DNA of 49,119 nucleotides from Streptomyces sp. NRRL B-24085 (GTDB taxonomy: Bacteria; Actinomycetota; Actinomycetes; Streptomycetales; Streptomycetaceae), in the NCBI RefSeq assembly GCF_001282115.1, contig NZ_LJBR01000023.1, positions 1 to 49,119 of the forward strand. The letters are read 5' to 3'. How positions within the stretch are numbered: position 1 is the first letter of the stretch; each line of letters opens with the position of its first letter. Position numbers and translations under genes: made by a program. The notes under the pieces were generated by a model. The model was not told the DNA's origin, did not search any database, and saw only the letters and a program-made list of their open reading frames with translations. This document shows, piece by piece, positions 26,748 through 35,081 of the stretch.

Positions 26748-27974
26748 GTGTCCACCGCCCAGCAGGTACCTGACATCCTGTCGCCAGAGTTCGCCGAGAA
26801 TCCCTACCCCGCCTACGCGGAGATGCGGGAGAAAGAGCCTCTGATCTGGCACGAGGCCACCCAGAGCTACATCATCTCCCGCTACGAGGACGTGGAGCGC
26901 GTCTTCAAGGACAAGAAGGCGGAGTTCACGACCGACAACTACAACTGGCAGCTCGAGCCGGTCCACGGCAAGACGATCCTCCAGCTCAGTGGTCGCGAGC
27001 ACGCCGTGCGCCGGGCGCTGGTCGCACCCGCCTTCCGCGGCAGCGACCTGCAGGAGAAGTTCATGCCGGTCATCGAGCGCAACTCCCGCGAACTCATCGA
27101 CGCCTTCAGACACACCGGTTCCGCCGACATCGTCAGCGACTACGCCACTCGCTTTCCGGTCAACGTCATCGCGGACATGCTGGGCCTCGACAAGGCCGAC
27201 CACGCCCGCTTCCACGGCTGGTACACCACCGTGATCGCCTTCCTCGGCAACCTCGCCGGTGACCCGGAGGTGACCGCGGCGGGCGAGCGCACCCGGGTCG
27301 AGTTCGCCGAGTACATGATCCCCATCATCCGCGAGCGGCGTGAGCGTCCGGGAGACGACCTGCTGTCCTCGCTGTGCGCCGCGGAGGTGGACGGCGTGCG
27401 TATGAGCGACGAGGACATCAAGGCGTTCTGCAGCCTGCTGCTCGCGGCCGGCGGGGAGACCACCGACAAGGCGATCGCCAGCATCCTGGCCAACCTGCTC
27501 CGGCATCCGGAACAGTTGGCGGCGGTCCGCGAGGACCGCTCCCTGATACCCGCGGCCTTCGCCGAGACTTTGCGCTACACCCCGCCCGTGCACATGATCA
27601 TGCGGCAGTCGGCCACCGAGGTCGAGGTCAGCGGGGGCACCATCCCGGCCGGCGCGACCGTCACGTGCCTCATCGGCGCCGCCAACCGGGACGAACTGCG
27701 CTACCGCGAGCCCGACCGGTTCGACATCTTCCGCGACGACCTCACCACCACGTCGGCCTTCTCGGCCGCCGCCGACCACCTGGCCTTCGCGCTCGGCCGC
27801 CACTTCTGCGTCGGCGCGCTCCTCGCCAAGGCGGAGGTCGAGACCGGCGTGAACCACCTGCTCGACGCGATGCCCGACCTTCGTCTCGCCGACGGGTTCG
27901 AGCCGGTCGAGCAGGGCGTGTTCACCCGCGGCCCGCAGGCGCTGCCGGTGCGCTTCACCCCGGCCGGAAACTGA
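26748..27974 (+). CDS. Cytochrome P450
   Basis: A 408-aa soluble bacterial P450 with all hallmarks: I-helix AGGETT (234-239), ExxR Glu273-Arg276 in ETLR, and the haem loop FALGRHFCVG with the axial Cys354. It uses external ferredoxin partners, and none is encoded nearby. The substrate is unknown. The start is GTG at 26748, six bases after GAGGAG; a TTG four codons upstream is in frame but would overlap that site. It is convergent with the conservon P450, 88 bp apart, so it may be functionally tied to that operon, but it is not part of it. Confidence 0.92.
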   Translation: MSTAQQVPDILSPEFAENPYPAYAEMREKEPLIWHEATQSYIISRYEDVERVFKDKKAEFTTDNYNWQLEPVHGKTILQLSGREHAVRRALVAPAFRGSDLQEKFMPVIERNSRELIDAFRHTGSADIVSDYATRFPVNVIADMLGLDKADHARFHGWYTTVIAFLGNLAGDPEVTAAGERTRVEFAEYMIPIIRERRERPGDDLLSSLCAAEVDGVRMSDEDIKAFCSLLLAAGGETTDKAIASILANLLRHPEQLAAVREDRSLIPAAFAETLRYTPPVHMIMRQSATEVEVSGGTIPAGATVTCLIGAANRDELRYREPDRFDIFRDDLTTTSAFSAAADHLAFALGRHFCVGALLAKAEVETGVNHLLDAMPDLRLADGFEPVEQGVFTRGPQALPVRFTPAGN

Positions 27975-28062
27975 ACGCCACTCCCCCACACGGCCGTTCC
28001 CGCCACCGCCCGCCCCTGACGGATCCCACGGATCGCGCGGAGAGGGCGGCGGCGAGGGACGG

Positions 28063-29328
28063 CTACTGCACCGCCGGCGTGAACTGCACGGGCAGGGAGG
28101 TCAGTCCGCGCATCCAGATCGACGGACGCCACGTCAGTTCCTCGGGCTCGACGGCCAGAACCAGGTCCGGGAGGTGCTCCAGGAGCGTCTCCACCGCCGT
28201 ACGCGCCATCACATCCGCCAGCAGGGGCGCGGGATAGGGGCAGCGGTGCTCGCCGTTGCTGAAGGACAGGTGCGCCGAGTTCTCCGCGCCGACGTGCGAC
28301 TCGGGCCAGATCTGCGGGTCGGTGTTGGCGGCCGCGAGGCCCAGCACGAGGCAGTCTCCCTCGCGGATGAGACGCCCGCCGAGCTGGGTGTCGCGCACGG
28401 CCCAGCGGCCGATGAAGTTCTGCGTGGGTGTGTCCAGCCACAGCACCTCGTTCAGCGCGTCACCGACGCTGACCCGCCCCCCGGAGACGTTCAGCGCGAA
28501 GCGCTCGTCGGTCAGCAGCAGTCGCAGGGTGTTGCAGATCCAGTTGGCCGTCGGCTGCTGTGCCGCCGCGATGACGGAGATCAGGTCCTGCACGATCTCC
28601 TCGTCGCTGAGCCCGGCCGGGTCCAGCACCATCCGGGACGTGACGTCCGGCCCGGGCCGCTCCCGCTTCTCCTTCACCAGATGCACGATCCGCTCGCCGA
28701 CCCGCGTGTAAGCCGCCACCGGGTCGTCCCCCTCACCGGCGTCGAGCGAGATCCGCAGGTCGTCGACGAGCTGCTCGGTGTCGGTGCTGTCCTGCGGCAT
28801 GCCGCACATCCACAGCACGGCACGGGCCGGCAACGCGTGCGCGTACGCGCTCATCAGCTCGGCCTGGCCGCTGCCGGAGAACGAGGAGATCAGCTGACCG
28901 GCGATCAGCTCGCACTCGCGGGCCAGCTCGAACTGGTCGACGCCCTCCAGCGCCTGGGTGATCACACCCGCCCGGCGCTGGTGCTCCGCGCCCTCGGTGA
29001 ACAGGACGGACGGCTGGTAGCCGACGAACGGCAGGAGCGGCCAGTCCGCCGGAATGCGGTCCCACTGGTTCCAGCGCCGCGAGTCCCGCGCGAACAGTTC
29101 GTCGTGACTGGTCACGTAGCAGACCTCGGGATAGCCGAGGACGAGCCAGGCGGGGATGTCGTTGTCGAGCAGCACCGGCGCGACCGGCCCGTGTTCCCGG
29201 CGCATCGAGCGGTACATCTGGGAGGGCGTCTGCTGGTACTCCAGGCCGCTCAGGTGCACCGCGGCGTCGTGTGCGGGGCAGCCGGGAGGCGGAGTGGCCG
29301 CGGACGGGGAGCCGGTGGGATCGCTCAC
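28063..29328 (-). CDS. cvnE: Conservon cytochrome P450, CYP157-like (CvnE type)
   Basis: A 421-aa P450, last gene of the conservon. The haem cysteine is Cys363 in FSNGEHRCPYP, where Pro replaces the usual Gly after the Cys-x position. The K-helix has Glu294-Val-Leu-Trp297, so the Arg of ExxR is missing. The I-helix reads AAAQQPTAN instead of AGxxTT. From memory, absence of ExxR is the published peculiarity of the CYP157 family encoded in Streptomyces conservons. Start: GTG 29328 overlaps the GTPase stop (GTGA). The last residues LPVQFTP match other P450 termini. Confidence 0.88.
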   Translation of the reverse strand: MSDPTGSPSAATPPPGCPAHDAAVHLSGLEYQQTPSQMYRSMRREHGPVAPVLLDNDIPAWLVLGYPEVCYVTSHDELFARDSRRWNQWDRIPADWPLLPFVGYQPSVLFTEGAEHQRRAGVITQALEGVDQFELARECELIAGQLISSFSGSGQAELMSAYAHALPARAVLWMCGMPQDSTDTEQLVDDLRISLDAGEGDDPVAAYTRVGERIVHLVKEKRERPGPDVTSRMVLDPAGLSDEEIVQDLISVIAAAQQPTANWICNTLRLLLTDERFALNVSGGRVSVGDALNEVLWLDTPTQNFIGRWAVRDTQLGGRLIREGDCLVLGLAAANTDPQIWPESHVGAENSAHLSFSNGEHRCPYPAPLLADVMARTAVETLLEHLPDLVLAVEPEELTWRPSIWMRGLTSLPVQFTPAVQ

Positions 29329-29942
29329 GGTGTGCTCTCCTGGGACAGTGCGATGGAGTAGAGGTGGTCCACGAGGGCGATGAGGACCTCCTTGCCCGAG
29401 GATCTGACCCGTGCGTCGCAGTCGACCATCGGCACATGCGCGCCGAGTGCGAGGGCCGTGCGGATCTCCTCGAGCGAGTACCGGTTCTCGTCGCCGTCGA
29501 AGCGGTTCACGGCCACCACGAACGGGGTCCTGTGGTGTTCGAGCCTGTCTATCGCGTACCAGCAGTCCTCCATGCGGCGCGTGTCGACGAGGACGACGGC
29601 GCCCAGCGTCCCGGAGAACAGGCGGTCCCACAGGAACCAGAACCGCTCCTGGCCCGGTGCCCCGAACAGATAGAGGACCATGCGCTCGTTGAGACTGATC
29701 CGGCCGAAGTCGAAGGCGACCGTCGTGGTCGTCTTGCCCTCGACACCGGCCGTCTCGTCGACGCCCTGCCCCGCCTGAGTCATCAGCTCCTCGGTGTTCA
29801 GCGGGCGGATCTCGCTCACCGAACGGACCAGGGTGGTCTTGCCGGCCCCGAACCCGCCCACCACGACGATCTTCAGACCGGTCTCGGCGGCATCGGCCAG
29901 CGGCGTGCGCTGGGAGGGAAGCTCAGAGGTTGCGGAGCCCAT
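29325..29942 (-). CDS. cvnD: Conservon small GTPase (CvnD type, MglA-like)
   Basis: A 205-aa Ras-like GTP-binding protein. G1/P-loop is GGFGAGKT (29-36), G3 is FGAPGQERF, and G4 is NRFD instead of NKxD. It is the G-protein of the conservon switch and would act with the roadblock and DUF742 proteins at the membrane. The start ATG 29942 lies 20 bp inside the end of the DUF742 gene, and the stop overlaps the P450 start, so translation is coupled on both sides. Confidence 0.93.
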   Translation of the reverse strand: MGSATSELPSQRTPLADAAETGLKIVVVGGFGAGKTTLVRSVSEIRPLNTEELMTQAGQGVDETAGVEGKTTTTVAFDFGRISLNERMVLYLFGAPGQERFWFLWDRLFSGTLGAVVLVDTRRMEDCWYAIDRLEHHRTPFVVAVNRFDGDENRYSLEEIRTALALGAHVPMVDCDARVRSSGKEVLIALVDHLYSIALSQESTP

Positions 29943-30279
29943 TGAGGACCTCCTGGAGCAGGGCGGTTTCGGGAAGCGACGCGACGGAGTCGGCGGCGCG
30001 GGGATGACGGGCGCTGACCTTGCCCATGTCGTGCAGGTCGCCGACGAGGATGCGGGCGACCGTGACGGGCAGCTTCAGCTCGGCGGAGATCTCCACCAGT
30101 GCCGTGGGGTGCCGGCACAGCTCGAGGATCCTCACGTGCTCCGACTGCATGCCGGTGCTCGGTTCGCTCTCGCTGACGATGAGCGTCACCAGGTCGAACG
30201 AGTCGTCGGCCGTGCTGCGCCCACCGGTGACCGTGTAGAGCCGGTCGGGATCCCCGACGTCCACTGGTTTACGGATCAC
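29923..30279 (-). CDS. cvnC: Conservon DUF742 protein (CvnC type)
   Basis: A 118-aa DUF742 protein. Typical features are RLYTVTGGRS near the N-terminus, a helix-turn-helix-like centre (SEHVRILELCRHP, LVEISAELKLPVTVARILVGD) and the C-terminal ALLQEVLNGLRNL. In conservons it is proposed to bridge the GTPase and other partners. The start is GTG 30279, overlapping the roadblock gene stop (GTGA). Confidence 0.92.
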   Translation of the reverse strand: MIRKPVDVGDPDRLYTVTGGRSTADDSFDLVTLIVSESEPSTGMQSEHVRILELCRHPTALVEISAELKLPVTVARILVGDLHDMGKVSARHPRAADSVASLPETALLQEVLNGLRNL

Positions 30280-30731
30280 GCGCGGGCACCCCGGCCGGCG
30301 GGCGTGCGCGGCTCGGCCCGCAGATGCTCCCCGATCTGTTCGACGAGTTCCGTCATCTGGTGGCCGACGACTCCCGGATCGGCGTCCTCCTGGGCGACGA
30401 CGGCAAGGTGCGCGCCCTCGCCCGCCTCCACGATGAACAGCAGGCCGCCGTGGAACTCGGTCATGGAGTGCCGCACGCCCCCCGATCCGTCCCCGAACTC
30501 GACGGAGGCGCCCTGCGCGAGGGCCTGGATGCCGGAGCAGATGGCCGCGAGCTGGTCGGCCTGGTCGAGCGTCATGTGCTCCGTCCAGCACAGCTTCAGG
30601 CCGTCCCGCGACAGGACGAGCGCGTGGCGCGTGCCCGGGGTGCGCTCCAAGAGGTTCATCAGGAGCCAGGTGAGGCTGTTGTCAGTGGTCTCCATGGCGA
30701 TCGGGACGGGTTGCGACCGGTCGACGGTCAC
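30276..30731 (-). CDS. cvnB: Conservon roadblock/LC7 protein (CvnB type)
   Basis: A 151-aa roadblock/LC7 protein, the likely regulator (GAP-like or scaffold) of the conservon GTPase. The family pattern is WLLMNLLERTPGTRHALVLSRDGL, shown by the fragments LLERTPGTRHALVLS and MTEFHGGLLFIVEAG. The start is GTG 30731 with GGAGG ten bases upstream; the ATG 12 codons later lacks a ribosome site. It is 101 bp downstream of the sensor kinase gene. Confidence 0.93.
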   Translation of the reverse strand: MTVDRSQPVPIAMETTDNSLTWLLMNLLERTPGTRHALVLSRDGLKLCWTEHMTLDQADQLAAICSGIQALAQGASVEFGDGSGGVRHSMTEFHGGLLFIVEAGEGAHLAVVAQEDADPGVVGHQMTELVEQIGEHLRAEPRTPAGRGARA

Positions 30732-30832
30732 CCGGCCCGTTCCTCCAATCCATCGAATACGGCGGCGAGGTTCTGGGTGTGGGGTGCTGCCCGTGCGGTG
30801 TGCGCAGGCCGAGAGGTGCGGGGGTGCGCGGC

Positions 30833-32620
30833 TCAGTCGGCCGCGGGGTCGTGCCCGTCGTCGGGCGGGCTGACGGAGTCGCCGGGTACGCCGCCGCCGT
30901 GACGGGCACGGTGGAAGGCGCCGAACCTGCTTCCGGCATCGCGGGCGGGCGACGGTTCACCCGGCTCGGCCGAGGTCGTCGGGGTGGCCGCCTGCTTCTG
31001 CCGTGCGCGCTCGGCGGCGGCCATCGTCCGGCCGGGGGCACGCACGGGCAGTGCGTTGCCGGTGGCCGCGCCACGGGCGGCCGGGGCATCGGCGCCGGGC
31101 GCCGCCTCCTCGGACGCGACCGGTTCCACGGACGTGACCGGATCCACGGACGCGGTCGGTTCCACGGACGCGGTCGGCGGGGTGCGCGGGGCCGGCGTCC
31201 TGTCGGCTCCAACGGCGGGTGCGGGCACGGCGGGAGTTTCCGCGGTACGCCGCGGACGCTCGGCGACGGGCTCGCGCTGCTGGGCCAGGAGCTGCTGGGG
31301 CAGCAGGACGACGACGCCGGTGCCGCCACGTGAGGAGGGCCGGTAGTTGACGCTGATGCCGTACCGCTCGGCGAGCCGTCCCACCACGGTCAGACCGAGC
31401 CGGGTGCCCTGCAGCGAGGCGAGGTCGGTGACCCGGCCCGACACGGACTCCTCGGCACGGCGCATGGCGGCGTCCGACATCTTCAGGCCGCTGTCCTCGA
31501 TGGTGACGACGAGACCCGCGCTGCGTTCCTCGACGTAGACGTGCACCTCGTCGATGGGCGGCGAGAAGTTCGCGGCGTTGTCCATGAGTTCGGCGAGCAG
31601 GTGCATCACGCCCTCGGCCGCGAAGCCCGCGATCGACGCCTTGCTGGAGGAGTGCAGGCGCACCCGGCGGTAGGCGGCGATACGGCCGACGGCTCCGCGC
31701 AGGATGCTCTCCATCACGATCGGCTTGTTCCAGACCCGGCTGGAGCGGCCGCCCATCAGCAGGGCCAGCCGGTCCGTCATGAGACCGAGCTGGGAGGTGC
31801 TGTGATCCAGCCGCAGCAGGTCGCCGAGGACGTCCTGGCCGTGCCGGTCCTGCATCTCCCGCAGATCGGCCAGCATCGCGACGGTCTTGGACTGGACCCG
31901 GCTGAGCGCCTTGGCGGAGGCCGCCTGGGCGGCGGCGGAGCGCCGTTCGCTGTAGGCGAGTTCACGGACGAACCACTCGGCCGTTTCCCGGACCAGGGCA
32001 TTCTGCGGCCAGTCGAACTTGGTGAGGACGGTGTTGCCGGAACTGCCCTCCCGCAGCAGGGCCACCGCGGCAGGCAGGGTCTCCTCGGTCAGCCTCTCGA
32101 GTTCCGCCCTGCCCCTCGCCAGTTCGCTACGCATCCCGCGCAGCTCGGTCTCGGCGGTGACGGCCCGCGTCACCGCCGCGCCCAACTCCGCGGCGAAGGT
32201 GTCCAGTATCTGGCGCAGTTGCGGGTCGGACGGGGTGGCGACCCGGGAGACGGCTTCCTCGGCGCTCGCACCGCCGTTCAGATGCCGCGCGACCCCTGGC
32301 AGACCCACGTTGACGAGCTGGGCGACCTCGGTGCCCTGCTTCTTCCAGTTGTCCTTGGTCATCCCGAGCTCGCTGTCCCGGGCGGCCGCCTGCCGACGGA
32401 CACGACGCAGGAGGTAGACGGCGATGCCGGTGACGAGGGCGAGACAGCACCAGGCGGCGATCACCGTGCCCAGCACCCAGGAACGGGCCGCCGCGGGAGC
32501 GAGAACGGCGGCGGCAGCGGCGGCACCCGCCGCCACGAGCAGAACCGCCGGGAACACGGCCGGAGAGGAACTCGCCCCTTTCCCACGTCGACGCTGACGG
32601 GAGCGAGCAGGCACTGGCAT
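30833..32620 (-). CDS. cvnA: Conservon sensor kinase-like protein (CvnA type)
   Basis: A 595-aa membrane protein. Two transmembrane helices lie in residues about 20-75. A helical dimerisation region follows, then an HATPase_c domain (about 330-440) with the N-box ELMDNAANFSPP and the late motif TRLGLTVVGRLAERYG. No phospho-acceptor His is obvious in the expected place, as is usual for this family. A long disordered Pro/Ala/Thr tail (about 450-595) contains a six-residue repeat (TASVEP, TASVDP, VTSVEP). The start is ATG 32620 after GAGGGA. It opens the cvnA-B-C-D-E operon. Confidence 0.93.
   Translation of the reverse strand: MPVPARSRQRRRGKGASSSPAVFPAVLLVAAGAAAAAAVLAPAAARSWVLGTVIAAWCCLALVTGIAVYLLRRVRRQAAARDSELGMTKDNWKKQGTEVAQLVNVGLPGVARHLNGGASAEEAVSRVATPSDPQLRQILDTFAAELGAAVTRAVTAETELRGMRSELARGRAELERLTEETLPAAVALLREGSSGNTVLTKFDWPQNALVRETAEWFVRELAYSERRSAAAQAASAKALSRVQSKTVAMLADLREMQDRHGQDVLGDLLRLDHSTSQLGLMTDRLALLMGGRSSRVWNKPIVMESILRGAVGRIAAYRRVRLHSSSKASIAGFAAEGVMHLLAELMDNAANFSPPIDEVHVYVEERSAGLVVTIEDSGLKMSDAAMRRAEESVSGRVTDLASLQGTRLGLTVVGRLAERYGISVNYRPSSRGGTGVVVLLPQQLLAQQREPVAERPRRTAETPAVPAPAVGADRTPAPRTPPTASVEPTASVDPVTSVEPVASEEAAPGADAPAARGAATGNALPVRAPGRTMAAAERARQKQAATPTTSAEPGEPSPARDAGSRFGAFHRARHGGGVPGDSVSPPDDGHDPAAD
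31122..31175. repeat. Three 18-bp tandem repeats inside the cvnA tail
   Basis: Near-identical 18-bp units begin at 31122, 31140 and 31158 (core TCCACGGACG), encoding a six-residue repeat of the TASVDP type in the disordered tail. A partly matching unit precedes them. Confidence 0.75.
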
Positions 32621-33200
32621 TCCGCGGTCCCTCGGTTCGTACGAGCAGAAGGTGGACGACTGCGCGTCGTCGGCGTTCCGAAGGGCGACCGCTCACGGAC
32701 GGTGCGCTTCCGGCTCACGCGTGCCGCTCATGCTAGTCACCCTTTCGAGTGGCGGAAGCACACCAACGCCCCCATCCTGCACACGAGTTCACTTAGTCGG
32801 GAAACAGCCTTCGCCATTGGTGCGTGTGGTATGCACCTTTGCCCGGTGCGGGTGGATCCCGCACATGCGGAGTTCAGCGATCCGGGACACGAGACAGGCA
32901 CACCGCCCCGCCGCAAGGGGCACACGCCGTACCGGCAGGGCATCTTTTCGGCCAAGTTTCGAGCCGGGCCTCGACCTGGAGTGACATGAACACTTAAGAG
33001 CAGCGATCGACCGACGGATCACGGCCTCAGGGAGCACACCGTCCCTTACGACGACTCCGACATCCGCGGCCACTATGCCGTGAATATCCCCTATGGCCTT
33101 CTGTCGGTCGTGCGGCATAAGATGCTGAGCACCTCTGCCGGGACCGTGGCTCCCAAGCCGCGTTCACACCTGTGCCCTGGTCGGACCGCGGAGGTGCGGT
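32621..33200. other. Divergent intergenic region, conservon and WhiB promoters
   Basis: No convincing protein gene is seen in 580 bp. It contains AT-richer stretches around 32740-32860 and 32960-33130. A 12-codon ORF on the minus strand (32693-32731) has an AAAGGG ribosome site and ends 72 bp before cvnA; it may be a leader or chance. Confidence 0.4.
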
Positions 33201-33479
33201 ATGGCTCGTACACCCTCGATCGACAATCATCACTCCGGCTGGCGCTTCCGGGCGCTGTGCGTGGGCGAGGACCCCGAACTGTTCTTTCCCCTGGTGGAGA
33301 CGGACGTCGCGACGGCACCCGCCCGGGCCGTGTGCCGTCGCTGCCCGGTGCTGGCCGCCTGCCGCGACTGGGCCGTCCGCCACGGCGAGGCGGACGGCGT
33401 CTGGGGCGATACGACCGCGAGCCAGCGCAGAGCGATCCGCGGCGCCCTCCTCAGTGACCGCCCCGCCCGGTCCACCTGA
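33201..33479 (+). CDS. WhiB-family iron-sulfur transcription factor
   Basis: A 92-aa Wbl protein. Four cysteines that bind the [4Fe-4S] cluster are Cys20, Cys45, Cys48 and Cys54, in the canonical CxxC-x5-C spacing. The usual G[VI]WGG turn reads GVWGD (66-70), a small deviation. A basic C-terminal segment (SQRRAIRGAL) follows. Wbl proteins bind the principal sigma factor and respond to redox. The start ATG has GGAGG five to six bases upstream. It is convergent with the transhydrogenase genes. Confidence 0.9.
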   Translation: MARTPSIDNHHSGWRFRALCVGEDPELFFPLVETDVATAPARAVCRRCPVLAACRDWAVRHGEADGVWGDTTASQRRAIRGALLSDRPARST

Positions 33480-33608
33480 GCGGGGTCACCGGCGTGGGGC
33501 GACGGCGGCGGCACGGGAGATGCGGCAGGGCCCGGATCCGCGGCACCGAGGCCTCGCCGACCGATTCCCGCACCTCCGCCCGCCAGCGAACACGAAGGAA
33601 CCAAGCCG

Positions 33609-35075
33609 TCAGCGACTGGGCACCGTCGGCTGTCGCGCCGCCGACGCCTCGTCGTGCCGGCTTTCGGTGCCCAGTGCGCGCAGGATCTCCTCCACGCTCT
33701 GTCTGGCGTCGCCGAACAGCATGCTGCTGTTCTCCCGGAAGAACAGGGGGTTCTGCACGCCCGCATAACCGGAGGCCATGGAGCGCTTGAAGACGACGAC
33801 CTGCTCCGCCTCCCAGACCCGCAACACCGGCATCCCGGCGATCGGGCTCGCCGGGTCGTCGGTCGCGGCCGGGTTGACCGTGTCGTTCGCGCCGATGACC
33901 AGCACGACCGAGGTGGCGCCGAAGTCGTCGTTGATCTCGTCCATCTCCAGGACGATGTCGTAGGGCACCTTCGCCTCGGCCAGCAGCACGTTCATGTGAC
34001 CGGGCAGGCGTCCGGCGACGGGATGGACCCCGAAGCGCACCTCGACGCCCCGCTCGCGCAACCGCCGCGTCAGCTCGGCGACGGGATGCTGGGCCTGCGC
34101 GACGGCCATGCCGTAGCCGGGAGCGATGATCACCGAGCGGGCCTGGACGAGCATCTCGGCCACCTCCGCCGCCCGCACCTCCCGGTGCTCCCCCTGCTCC
34201 TCCGCGCCCCCGGACGGCGCCTCGATGCCGAATCCGCCCGCGATGACGGACAGGAAGGACCGGTTCATCGCCTTGCACATGATGTACGACAGGTAGGCAC
34301 CGGAGGAGCCCACCAGCGCGCCGGTGACGATGAGCAGGTTGTTGTCGAGAAGGAAGCCGGACGCGGCCGCCGCCCAGCCCGAGTAGCTGTTCAGCATGGA
34401 GACGACGACGGGCATGTCGCCCCCGCCGATGGAGGCGACCAGGTGCCAGCCGAGGGCCATGGCCAGCGCGGTCACCGCGATCATCAGGGGCAGGTTCGGA
34501 CTGATCGTGAACCACACGGTCAGCGCGACGAACGCCGCGAGCGCCCCGACGTTCAGCCCGTTCTTGCCCGGCAGCATCAGCGGCCGGGACTTGATGCGCT
34601 CCGACAGCTTCAGGAACGCGACGATCGAGCCGGTGAAGGTGACCGCGCCGATGAAGATGCCGATGAACACCTCGACGTGGTGGATGCCCAGCAGGTCGGC
34701 ACCGATCCGGTCCTGCGCCGCGCCGTGGTGCTCCACCTCCAGGTAGCTGTTCCAGCCCACCAGCACCGCGGCCAGGCCGACGAAGCTGTGCAGCACGGCG
34801 ATGAGTTCGGGCATCTGCGTCATCTCGACGCGCCGGGCCCGCCACAGGCCCATGGCCGCGCCGAGCGCCATCGCCAGCACGATCAGCGCGACCGCGCCGG
34901 CGCTGATGCTCCGCGACGCGACCACCACGGTGGCCACCAGGGCGAGACCCATGCCGGCGATGCCGTAGACGACGCCGGCGCGGGAGGTGCGGTGCTGGGA
35001 CAGGCCGGCCAGGCTGAGGATGAACAGCAGGGCGGCGACCAGGTCGGCCGCGTGGGAGGCCGTCAGGGAGGTCAT
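33609..35075 (-). CDS. pntB: NAD(P) transhydrogenase, beta subunit
   Basis: A 488-aa membrane protein. About nine transmembrane helices occupy residues 5-270. The NADP(H)-binding domain III follows, with the fingerprint [12 protein letters not shown], the segment [20 protein letters not shown] and DEINDDF. With the alpha subunit it transfers hydride between NADH and NADP+ driven by the proton gradient. It is 6 bp downstream of pntA, in the same operon. The length equals the E. coli type. Confidence 0.95.
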   Translation of the reverse strand: MTSLTASHAADLVAALLFILSLAGLSQHRTSRAGVVYGIAGMGLALVATVVVASRSISAGAVALIVLAMALGAAMGLWRARRVEMTQMPELIAVLHSFVGLAAVLVGWNSYLEVEHHGAAQDRIGADLLGIHHVEVFIGIFIGAVTFTGSIVAFLKLSERIKSRPLMLPGKNGLNVGALAAFVALTVWFTISPNLPLMIAVTALAMALGWHLVASIGGGDMPVVVSMLNSYSGWAAAASGFLLDNNLLIVTGALVGSSGAYLSYIMCKAMNRSFLSVIAGGFGIEAPSGGAEEQGEHREVRAAEVAEMLVQARSVIIAPGYGMAVAQAQHPVAELTRRLRERGVEVRFGVHPVAGRLPGHMNVLLAEAKVPYDIVLEMDEINDDFGATSVVLVIGANDTVNPAATDDPASPIAGMPVLRVWEAEQVVVFKRSMASGYAGVQNPLFFRENSSMLFGDARQSVEEILRALGTESRHDEASAARQPTVPSR

Positions 35076-35081
35076 CTCGGC

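Noticed and set aside
27975..28062. Hairpin between the two convergent P450 genes
   Set aside because: Only imperfect complementarity (CCACCGCCC with GGGCGGCGG), too weak to call.
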